Positions 17,658 to 24,505 of a stretch of DNA of 64,000 bases are shown here, in pieces. Below the pieces are notes generated by a model. The model had not been told where the DNA came from, made no database searches, and worked only from the letters and a program-made list of their open reading frames with translations. The DNA comes from JAICMB01 sp963838885. Lineage in GTDB: Bacteria; Acidobacteriota; Terriglobia; Bryobacterales; Bryobacteraceae. The number at the start of each line of letters is the position of its first letter. Within the stretch, counting starts at the first letter, position 1. The translations under genes and the position numbers were made by a program. The stretch lies in the NCBI GenBank assembly GCA_963838885.1, contig CAWITB010000067.1, positions 73,257 through 137,256 of the forward strand. Reading direction: 5' to 3'.

Positions 17658-18933
17658 GCGTCGTCAATTCAAGCTGAACCAGCGGGACTGGCCGCTCCTC
17701 TTGAATGTCGCTGAAGGCGGTGAAGCCGTTCAAATAGGCGTTGTGGGCGCGCTCCCAGGCGTCATCGGTGGCGGCGCCCCAGCGCCGCGTATACTCTGGA
17801 GATCCGGGATAGGGAAATAGCGGCACGGGCTTATTGGCCCAAACGCCGCGCTCGATCAGATACTGCCGCCAGCGTTCGATTTCGCCTTCCTCGTCCTGCT
17901 CCATTTCGAGCAAATTGGCCTGCACAAACGGAACTCGGCGCTTGGCATACACAAGGCGATCGGCCAGTTCGTAGGTCGACAGTTTGCATTTTTTGTCGAG
18001 CGTCTTGCGGCCTTCCTCCGTGATGCTCTCGACGCCGGCTTCAATTGAAACGCACCCGGCTTGCCCGAGCAGGTCGATCATTTCGTGATTCCAAAGATCG
18101 ATGCGGGTTTGCACGCCGATCTTGATGTTCCGTTCCGCGAGTCCCAACAATAATTCACGGTTGGGCAGGAAGATTTCGTCGATAAAATACATGTACTCGA
18201 TGCCCTTCGCAATCAGGTCGTCGAGTTCCTCAAAGACAACGGACAGAGGCCGCCGCCGGTATTTATCGCGGAAGTTGTCCTTAGCGCAGAAGGTACAGTG
18301 ATAGGGGCATCCGCGCGAGGTCTCCATCTCGGCTCCAGGTCCGTTCGGCGCGGCCTCGAAGCGGTGATGATGGTGCGCATGGCGCGCGACCACGCCGGCC
18401 GGCCACTTGAGAGCCGGTAGAGCGTCCATATTCGCCGTCCAAGGCCCTCCCTGGACCGCGATGCGGCCGTCGCGGCAATAGGCGATGGAAGGGACGTCTT
18501 TCCACTCACCTGCGAGTTTCGGCAGGATCTCCTCGCATTCTCCTATCACGACAACATCGGCGGCGAGCTTATTCAAAGCGGCGCGTGGCGTGGTCGAAGC
18601 GTGCGGCCCTACGACGACCAGCGTTCCGGCCACATCCGCTACCGCGCGCGCCGTTTCCTGCGGAACGCGCAGCTCCGGTGGGGCGCAGCGCCAGAACAGA
18701 TAACTGGGCGCGGTCGTGACGACGGTAAAATCGGGTCGAAACGCCGCGATGCGGGAACGGATTTCAGCGAGCGAGAGGCCGTCAAACTGCGCGTCAATGA
18801 CGAGCACTTCGTGCCCCGCCTGTTCGAGCAGAGCCTGCGAGTACCCATATTCCAAAGGGAAGTGCGGCTCGCGGCAGCCAAAGTAAATACTGCCTTCGAA
18901 ACTCCACGGCGGGTTGATCAGCGCATATTTCAT
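17647..18933 (-). CDS. B12-binding-domain radical SAM protein
   Basis: This 428-residue protein has an N-terminal cobalamin-binding-like Rossmann domain (MKYALINPPW...LEYGYSQALLEQAGHEVLVID, to about 150) and a radical SAM core with the 4Fe-4S motif Cys209-x3-Cys213-x2-Cys216 (RGCPYHCTFC). Such enzymes perform methylations or rearrangements on unreactive carbons. Its place inside a glycosyltransferase/SDR operon suggests it alters a sugar, perhaps C-methylation or an unusual deoxy sugar, but this is inference. The canonical B12-binding DxHxxG is not evident, so cobalamin may not be bound. The ATG at 18933 overlaps the SDR stop by four bases. The longer open frame upstream is rejected. Confidence 0.87.
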   Translation of the reverse strand: MKYALINPPWSFEGSIYFGCREPHFPLEYGYSQALLEQAGHEVLVIDAQFDGLSLAEIRSRIAAFRPDFTVVTTAPSYLFWRCAPPELRVPQETARAVADVAGTLVVVGPHASTTPRAALNKLAADVVVIGECEEILPKLAGEWKDVPSIAYCRDGRIAVQGGPWTANMDALPALKWPAGVVARHAHHHHRFEAAPNGPGAEMETSRGCPYHCTFCAKDNFRDKYRRRPLSVVFEELDDLIAKGIEYMYFIDEIFLPNRELLLGLAERNIKIGVQTRIDLWNHEMIDLLGQAGCVSIEAGVESITEEGRKTLDKKCKLSTYELADRLVYAKRRVPFVQANLLEMEQDEEGEIERWRQYLIERGVWANKPVPLFPYPGSPEYTRRWGAATDDAWERAHNAYLNGFTAFSDIQEERPVPLVQLELTTHGS

Positions 18934-20048
18934 ACGGCGGCCGTCTCGGGAACCGCGGGAGCCTCGGGAGCGCTGGGAGCCTCGGGAGCAAAGTCGCGCG
19001 CTTCGGCAAGCCAAGCACAGAGAGCCCGAATTCCGCTCGCCGGACTCACCTTGGGCGACCACCCCGTCGCACGCTGGAATTTCGCGGTGTTGGACACGTA
19101 GTAGCGCTGATCTCCGGTGCGCGCCCGCTCGTATTGAATTAACGGCTTTGTCCCGTGCACCCGCTGAATGGTCGAAAGTAGCTCGACCAGACTGACCGTG
19201 CGGCACGGTCCGCCGCCGATGTTAAACGCCTGGCCCGAAATCGAGGCCATGTGCCGCTGCGCCAGTAAGAAGGCATCCACCAAGTCTTCGACAAATAGAA
19301 TGTCGCGGACCTGAAGCCCATCGCCGTAAATGGTGATCGGCCGGCCTTCGAGCGCTTGAATGAGAAAATGCGCCACCCATCCCTGGTCCTCGGTGCCGAA
19401 CTGATGCGGGCCATAAATGCAGCTCATGCGAAATACGGCCGCGGGTCGTCCGAAGGAACGAGCATAGTCGAGCACATATTGCTCGGCCGCGCCCTTCGAA
19501 CAGCCATATGGCGTATGAAATTCCAGCGGCCGCGCCTCGGAGATTCCCTCTTCGCGAATGCGGGGATCTTGCGGCTCATAACGGGTATTTGTCTGGCGCA
19601 GTTCTATATCGTGAAGACCGCCGTAAACTTTGTTTGTCGAAGTGTACACCAAGGGCGGCGGCTCCGCGAGCGCGCGGAGCTCTTCGAGCAGATTGAACGT
19701 GCCGCATACGTTCACTTCAAAATCCGTACGCGCATCAACCAGGCTGGTCGTTACGGCGACCTGCGCGGCGAAATGGAACACTTCGCCAGCGCGTTGCACG
19801 ACGCGTCCGACGGCCGCTCGGTCGCGAATATCGCCCGTGACCAACTGGACCCGGCCGCCGTGCGCGCGCTGCAGCCAACGTACATTTTCCTTCACGCCGT
19901 CGCGGCTCAAATTGTCGAAGAGGACGACGCCGCGGCCCTGACTCAGTAATCTGTGCGCAAGATTCGTACCGATAAAACCAGCGCCGCCGGTGATCAATAC
20001 GGGCTTCGCCTGACTCACACGGCTTTCACTCACACGACTTTGACTCAC
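18930..20048 (-). CDS. NAD-dependent sugar epimerase, CDP-paratose/tyvelose 2-epimerase-like SDR
   Basis: This 372-residue extended SDR has the NAD loop GGAGFIG (21-27) and the catalytic Tyr181-x3-Lys185 (YGCSK). Long stretches are typical of CDP-tyvelose/paratose 2-epimerases: YTSTNKVYGGLHD, then RMSCIYGPHQFGTEDQGWVA. It probably makes or remodels a nucleotide-activated (deoxy)sugar for the transferases downstream. The start is GTG at 20048, overlapping the upstream stop (GTGA). The first 12 residues (SQSRVSESRVSQ) come from a 15-base tandem repeat, and the tail after about 350 is a PEAP-type low-complexity repeat; neither belongs to the fold. Confidence 0.87.
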   Translation of the reverse strand: MSQSRVSESRVSQAKPVLITGGAGFIGTNLAHRLLSQGRGVVLFDNLSRDGVKENVRWLQRAHGGRVQLVTGDIRDRAAVGRVVQRAGEVFHFAAQVAVTTSLVDARTDFEVNVCGTFNLLEELRALAEPPPLVYTSTNKVYGGLHDIELRQTNTRYEPQDPRIREEGISEARPLEFHTPYGCSKGAAEQYVLDYARSFGRPAAVFRMSCIYGPHQFGTEDQGWVAHFLIQALEGRPITIYGDGLQVRDILFVEDLVDAFLLAQRHMASISGQAFNIGGGPCRTVSLVELLSTIQRVHGTKPLIQYERARTGDQRYYVSNTAKFQRATGWSPKVSPASGIRALCAWLAEARDFAPEAPSAPEAPAVPETAAV

Positions 20049-20050
20049 AC
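20006..20050 (-). repeat. Three 15-bp tandem repeats at an SDR-SDR junction
   Basis: On the minus strand three copies of GTGTGAGT(C/G)A-type 15-base units follow each other at the stop/start overlap of two SDR genes. Each copy carries GTG codons in frame, so each can act as a start, and copy-number change would add or remove five residues without a frameshift. Confidence 0.75.
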
Positions 20051-20668
20051 TACTAGCCCTCGCGAGGCAAGCTCATCCTTCATCTCGGAGAAGCGATCGT
20101 GGGCGATCTGACCTTCGAGCCACGCCGCCAAATCGACCAGACCGTCTTCCAGATCCCAGGTGGGCTCGTAGCCGAGGATGTTGCGCGCTTGCGAGATATC
20201 CGGGAAGCAATGGCGAATATCGCCAACCCTGTATTTGCCGGCGATCTCGGGCTCGAGGTCCTTGCCGAGGACGCGCGCCATTTTGCGCGCCACGTCGCTG
20301 ACGCGGTATTGCGTTCCGCTGCCGATATTGAACACCTGGCCGGCTGCTTGCGGCGATTCGAGCGCGAGGCGGCAGGCGCGCGCGACATCGTATACGCTCA
20401 CGAAATCCCGAAGCTGCCTGCCGTCTTCGAAGATGAGCGGCGGTTTGCCGTTCAGAAGCCGCGAAGCGAAAATCGCGAGCACGCCGGTATAGGGATTGGA
20501 GAGCGCCTGGTTGGGACCAAAAGCATTGAAGAAGCGCATGGCGACGGTCGGGATTCCGTAGGCGCGGCCCACGATCAGGCACATGCGCTCCTGATCGTAT
20601 TTCGAAAGCGCATAGATCGATTCGAGCACCGGCGTCTTCCACTCCGGCGTTGGCACCGGCTCGAGCAA
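20045..20668 (-). CDS. NAD-dependent epimerase, C-terminal part (frameshifted)
   Basis: This is the second half of one SDR gene whose first half lies at 20670-21158 in another frame. It opens ...LLEPVPTPEWKTPVLESIYA and has the catalytic YALSKYDQE (Tyr-x3-Lys), the RFFNAFGPNQALSNPY substrate loop and a C-terminal SDR tail. Removing one base near 20670-20690 joins the two parts into a 370-residue protein of normal length. It is the first gene of the glycan operon and overlaps the next by four bases. Confidence 0.8.
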   Translation of the reverse strand: MLEPVPTPEWKTPVLESIYALSKYDQERMCLIVGRAYGIPTVAMRFFNAFGPNQALSNPYTGVLAIFASRLLNGKPPLIFEDGRQLRDFVSVYDVARACRLALESPQAAGQVFNIGSGTQYRVSDVARKMARVLGKDLEPEIAGKYRVGDIRHCFPDISQARNILGYEPTWDLEDGLVDLAAWLEGQIAHDRFSEMKDELASRGLVV

Positions 20669-20669
20669 C

Positions 20670-21158
20670 TCACCGATCAGGACCTCGCAGCTCCCAATCG
20701 CTGCGCTTCAACTGTTCCAGGTTGCGCTCGACATGCGCGTGCAGCGAGCCGTCGGGTCCTTTATAAAGTCCCTCTCCATAAATGCTCATGCTGGAGGCCA
20801 CGAGCAGCCTTTCCACCGGATGTTCAACCAGCGCTTCGAGCAAGACCGCGGTCCCGAAATTATTTACGCTGGTGTAGCGCGCAATGTCGTACATGCTCTG
20901 ACCGACACCGACGCACGCGACAAAATGAACAACGGCGTCCACTCCTCTTAGCGACCTCCGAACGGCATCCGCGTTGCGGATGTCATCGACGATCAATTCG
21001 ACATCGCTATTCAGATAGGACGGAGGTTTACGGTCCGCGCCATGGACCTGGGAGGAAAGATTATCGAGGACCCTTACCTTATAGCCTTTTCCAAGAAGCT
21101 CATCTGCCAGATGGGAGCCGATAAAACCGGCCCCACCGGTGATCAGGATCTGCTCCAT
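20670..21158 (-). CDS. NAD-dependent epimerase, N-terminal part (frameshifted)
   Basis: The N-terminal Rossmann half starts MEQILITGGAGFIGSHLADEL and reaches ASSMSIYGEG and LKRSDWELR before the frame is lost near 20680. The ATG at 21158 is preceded by AGGAGA with six bases between, the best ribosome site in the operon. With the downstream part it forms a complete extended SDR. Because the operon is otherwise intact, I think the break is an assembly or sequencing error, not a dead gene. Confidence 0.8.
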   Translation of the reverse strand: MEQILITGGAGFIGSHLADELLGKGYKVRVLDNLSSQVHGADRKPPSYLNSDVELIVDDIRNADAVRRSLRGVDAVVHFVACVGVGQSMYDIARYTSVNNFGTAVLLEALVEHPVERLLVASSMSIYGEGLYKGPDGSLHAHVERNLEQLKRSDWELRGPDR

Positions 21159-21237
21159 CCGTGTCTCCTCTTACGGGGAACTCTCACCACGTTAGGTAAG
21201 ATGTTTGTAGCTAGAGGATCTTTCCTGGTTTTTTCAG

Positions 21238-21251
21238 TTTTTTTAAAAAAA
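21238..21251 (-). promoter_or_regulatory. T7A7 tract upstream of the glycan operon
   Basis: A perfect T7A7 palindrome, flanked by further T/A runs (21228-21251), is the most AT-rich spot of this region and lies about 80 bases upstream of the operon start. It could be an UP-element or curved DNA near the promoter. I could not assign -35/-10 boxes with confidence. Confidence 0.3.
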
Positions 21252-21311
21252 GTCTGTGGATTGTAACTTTGTTAGACCACGGGGGCCTAAAACAGGACGG
21301 TTCAGAAACGT

Positions 21312-22061
21312 TCAACTGACGGAATTACCTAATCGGGGGTGTTCCTGCGTGCCCGGAGGAACGCGGCGCAACCGGTGACCCGCTTCCGTGCTGTACTCTT
21401 CCTCGGGACAGGCGTCGCCCACGGCTGCATCGGTTGTTAGCGTCGCCGGCGCCGCCGCGTTGACAGGTTCTGTTGCCACTGGTTCCGTCACGACGCCCCC
21501 GGATCGCCGCGGCAAGGGGCGATCACTGACGGCAAAGTCCGCCGAAGCCTCCCCGGCCGACGCGATGTCTTCGCCCCCGGTTTGCTCCAGGACCGCTTTG
21601 GCGCGCTTGACCCAGTCTGAATTGTCGCAGTGAACAGAAACGAGGATACCGCCCTTGCGGATTCGACCCTCAAACCTCTTCGCCTCGTATTCTGGAATCC
21701 CAAGTCCCGTCAAGGCGCCGATGACGCCACCCACGGCCCCGCCGACGCCCACGCCGCTCAGCATGGCGAGAATCGGGCCTGCCGCGATAAAGGGACCGAT
21801 CCCCGGAATGGCCAACGCGCCGATTCCGGCGAGCCAGCCGAGAGCGCCGCCAATAATGCCCCCGGAAATCCCACCCGTCGTGGCGCCCTCGGGAGCTTTC
21901 GTTTCCTTCTCGATGGCTAAATCCTTAGTACCTTCGTTGTCGGGAAACAACACAGAAATATCGGTATTGCGAAATCCGGCGTTTCTTAACGTGTCCACGA
22001 CGGCTTCCGCGGTCGCCTGGTTTTGATAAATTCCAAAAACCGCAGTGTTTTTGCCAGCCAT
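21312..22061 (-). CDS. Glycine-zipper general stress protein (GS17M-like)
   Basis: The ATG at 22061 follows a strong AAGGAGG. Residues 1-60 resemble the fold of general stress protein 17M (FGIYQNQATAEAVVDTLRNAGF, then DISVLFPDN). Residues about 70-130 form a Gly-rich membrane-inserting zipper (GGISGGIIGGALGWLAGIGA). After EYEAKRFEGRIRKGGILVSV the 249-residue protein ends in a long disordered Ala/Pro/Thr tail. The biochemical role is unknown. Neighbouring DUF1328, Ku and CsbD genes support a stress-related function. Confidence 0.75.
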   Translation of the reverse strand: MAGKNTAVFGIYQNQATAEAVVDTLRNAGFRNTDISVLFPDNEGTKDLAIEKETKAPEGATTGGISGGIIGGALGWLAGIGALAIPGIGPFIAAGPILAMLSGVGVGGAVGGVIGALTGLGIPEYEAKRFEGRIRKGGILVSVHCDNSDWVKRAKAVLEQTGGEDIASAGEASADFAVSDRPLPRRSGGVVTEPVATEPVNAAAPATLTTDAAVGDACPEEEYSTEAGHRLRRVPPGTQEHPRLGNSVS

Positions 22062-22126
22062 AAGCCTCCTTCAGAGCACCACTAGTATAGCCTCTCGCCG
22101 CCAACAACGAAAAACTTTCACACTGT

Positions 22127-22291
22127 TCAAGCTCGCCGGGCGACGCTCATAATCAGCGTGACGAGAAAGACGACCAGAAAAATGAAAAACAGGATCTTTG
22201 CGATCCCAGCCGACGCGACGGCTACGCCCGTGAATCCGAAAATCGCGGCCAGAATGGCGATTATAAAAAAAGCTAGCGCCCAACCCAACAT
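22127..22291 (-). CDS. DUF1328 small membrane protein (YtjA-like)
   Basis: This 54-residue protein is almost entirely two hydrophobic helices (MLGWALAFFIIAILAAIFGF, then KILFFIFLVVFLVTLIMSV), exactly the DUF1328 pattern and length. The ATG at 22291 is chosen on that basis; the longer frame is antisense to Ku. Members are small inner-membrane proteins often induced by stress; their function is unknown. Confidence 0.87.
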   Translation of the reverse strand: MLGWALAFFIIAILAAIFGFTGVAVASAGIAKILFFIFLVVFLVTLIMSVARRA

Positions 22292-22405
22292 ATCGTTTTT
22301 CGCTCCATGCGCATCTAGAAGCAACCATGAAGCCAAACCGAAGAGCCGCCCGCGCGACTCGCAGATTTGGCCGTGAAAATGCATCTTTGCCAAATGAGGA
22401 GACTT

Positions 22406-23242
22406 ATGGCTGCGACTGTCTGGAAAGGATACATGAGCTTCGGACTGATCTCGATTCCGATCCGCCTTTTCGCGGCGGCCCGCACCGAGCGCGTCAGTTT
22501 TCACATGATCCACGAAGTTTGCAACACCCGGGTCAAACAGCAGCTTTTTTGTCCACATTGTGAGCGCGTGGTGGAGCGCTCTGAGATCGTGAAGGGGTAC
22601 GAGATCGACAAAGGACGCTGGGTGATCGTTGACGACGAGGATATAAAGAAGGTAGCTCCGCAATCTACGGATACGATGGAGATACTTGAATTCGTGAAGC
22701 TCAGCGACGTCGATCCGCTGTATTTCGATGCGTCCTATTATGCGCTTCCCGAAGATCCTGGGCGCAAGGCTTACAAGCTCATGGTCGAAACGATGGAGAA
22801 GGCCGGCTACGCCGCAGTCGCCAAAGTCGGAATGCACCAGCGCGAGTATGTGGTCATCATCCGCGCGCGCGAAAACGGGTTAACCCTGCACACTATCTAT
22901 TACCCCAACGAGGTTCGGGCCGTACCCGAATACGGCAAAACCGGCGATGTACAGGTCAAGCCGCAGGAAATTCAACTTGCCGAGCAGCTCGTAAAGAGCC
23001 TTGCCGGGCCTTTCGAGCCGCAGCGCTACGAAGATGAGTATCAAAAGCGCTTACTGAAGTTAATCGAAGCGAAGGGCGAAGGCAAAGCCATTGAAGGGGC
23101 GCCTCACCGCAAGGTAGCGCCTGTCGTGGATTTGATGGCGGCTTTGCAGAAGAGCCTTGCGGCCGCGGGTAAGCATCCTGAGAGAAAGCCGGCTGCGAAG
23201 GCGCCCTCCAAGAAGACAGTGGCGCATCGCAAGACTGCCTAG
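22406..23242 (+). CDS. ku: Non-homologous end-joining protein Ku
   Basis: Bacterial Ku forms a homodimeric ring on DNA ends and recruits LigD for double-strand break repair. The 278-residue protein starts MAATVWKGYMSFGLISIPIR with GAGGAGA upstream of the ATG at 22406. It has the CPHCERVVERSEIVKGYE block and ends in a Lys/Ala-rich tail (ERKPAAKAPSKKTVAHRKTA) of the kind that binds DNA or ligase. No ligD is in the window. It is divergent from the DUF1328 gene. Confidence 0.95.
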   Translation: MAATVWKGYMSFGLISIPIRLFAAARTERVSFHMIHEVCNTRVKQQLFCPHCERVVERSEIVKGYEIDKGRWVIVDDEDIKKVAPQSTDTMEILEFVKLSDVDPLYFDASYYALPEDPGRKAYKLMVETMEKAGYAAVAKVGMHQREYVVIIRARENGLTLHTIYYPNEVRAVPEYGKTGDVQVKPQEIQLAEQLVKSLAGPFEPQRYEDEYQKRLLKLIEAKGEGKAIEGAPHRKVAPVVDLMAALQKSLAAAGKHPERKPAAKAPSKKTVAHRKTA

Positions 23243-23247
23243 GCGCA

Positions 23248-24210
23248 ATGCTTCCGTGCCGGGGGGTTCGTGGGGCCGTTGCCGCGCTATTGAGCACTGG
23301 CCTGGTTCTCGCAGCGGAAATGCCGCGCGTTCTATGGCATGACCCGGGCGACGTTGCGAAAATCGACCTCGGCGGAGATGCCGGTACAGGTATCCCAGCG
23401 CCTCGGCCGCCCTTCACATTCATAAAAGAAGACCTCAGCGGGACTCAGACGAAAGTCTTGGTCAAGGACGGCACGGGACGCACGTGGGACATCAAGTTCG
23501 GTTTCGAGGTAAAGCCGGAGTGTTTTACCTGGCGTATTCCGGTCGCAGTGGGATATTATGTCGAGCCGAGCTATTTCGTTGCCTCTGGAACGATCGCGGC
23601 GATCGGTAGGATCACGCGCAAATCGGCTTCGCTGCAACTGGACGGGCGCTTCAAGGATGGGCGCTTTCAGATCCGTGATGCCACCCTCTTCAAATATCTC
23701 AACAATCAAACGTGGAACTGGGCATCGAACCCGTTCGTGGGAACTCCCGAATTGAAAGGGCTGGAGATCCTCATCATGCTGGCGTCGAACTGGGACAACA
23801 AGGACGGAACGTCCGGCCGCGGCGAAGCAAATACCGGTATTTTCGACCGCGCCGGCCATCAACTACTTTATGCGTTTACCGACTGGGGCTCCGGCATGGG
23901 GCGCTGGGGGGATAAGACGGGACAGACAGATTGGACTTGCCCGGACTACACTCAGCAGACAGCCGGCTTTGTGAAGGGCGTTGTAAATGGCCAAGTAACA
24001 TTCAGTTACCAGGGCCATCACAACGATGATTTCAAGAACGGCATCCGTCCTTCAGATGTCGCTTGGCTTATGAAGTATCTTGGGCAGTTAACCGAATTGC
24101 AGGTACGCTCCGCTCTGCGCGCGAGCGGAGCGAATCGTACCGAAGAAACCTGCTTTGCGCGAGCCATTCGCGCCCGCATCGAGCAACTCCGAACCGTGTC
24201 GAAGCGATAA
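23248..24210 (+). CDS. Secreted protein of unknown function with NWDNKDG motif
   Basis: It starts five bases after the ku stop with a putative signal peptide (...GAVAALLSTGLVLAAE). The 320-residue protein is hydrophilic, with conserved-looking blocks: FTWRIPVAVGYYVEPSYFV (about 92-110), LASNWDNKDG (about 179-188) and YAFTDWGSGMGRWGDKTGQT (about 210-229). The two Asp-containing blocks recall the catalytic and metal-binding loops of kinase-like folds such as HipA or CotH, but I cannot show homology. The context (Ku, CsbD) hints at stress but may be accidental. I do not assign a function. Confidence 0.7.
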   Translation: MLPCRGVRGAVAALLSTGLVLAAEMPRVLWHDPGDVAKIDLGGDAGTGIPAPRPPFTFIKEDLSGTQTKVLVKDGTGRTWDIKFGFEVKPECFTWRIPVAVGYYVEPSYFVASGTIAAIGRITRKSASLQLDGRFKDGRFQIRDATLFKYLNNQTWNWASNPFVGTPELKGLEILIMLASNWDNKDGTSGRGEANTGIFDRAGHQLLYAFTDWGSGMGRWGDKTGQTDWTCPDYTQQTAGFVKGVVNGQVTFSYQGHHNDDFKNGIRPSDVAWLMKYLGQLTELQVRSALRASGANRTEETCFARAIRARIEQLRTVSKR

Positions 24211-24216
24211 TTCCCC

Positions 24217-24444
24217 TTAGCGGCGGGGAGAAGTCTCATTCTCCTCGCGAAGCGTGCGCGCCCATTCGTCGGCTTGCTTATGGGCTTCGTCTTTTGAGAG
24301 ACCGTAGCGCTCCTGGACCTTACCTACGAGCTGGTCTTTTTTTCCGCCAATCAGGTGCCAGTCGTCGTCGGTGAGTTTGCCCCACTGCTCGCGCGCCTTG
24401 CCCATCACCTGTTTCCAGTTCCCTTCAATGCGATCCCAATTCAT
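24217..24444 (-). CDS. CsbD-family stress protein
   Basis: This 75-residue hydrophilic protein (MNWDRIEGNWKQVMGKAREQWGKL..., IGGKKDQLVGKVQERYG) is a typical CsbD domain. GGAGG lies eight bases before the ATG at 24444. CsbD proteins are abundant general-stress proteins of unknown mechanism. It is convergent with the unknown secreted gene. Confidence 0.92.
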   Translation of the reverse strand: MNWDRIEGNWKQVMGKAREQWGKLTDDDWHLIGGKKDQLVGKVQERYGLSKDEAHKQADEWARTLREENETSPRR

Positions 24445-24505
24445 TTTAGATGCCTCCGTTGATGTCCAATGCACGGCATCTGCCAATCCCCTGTAGTATG
24501 AAATC

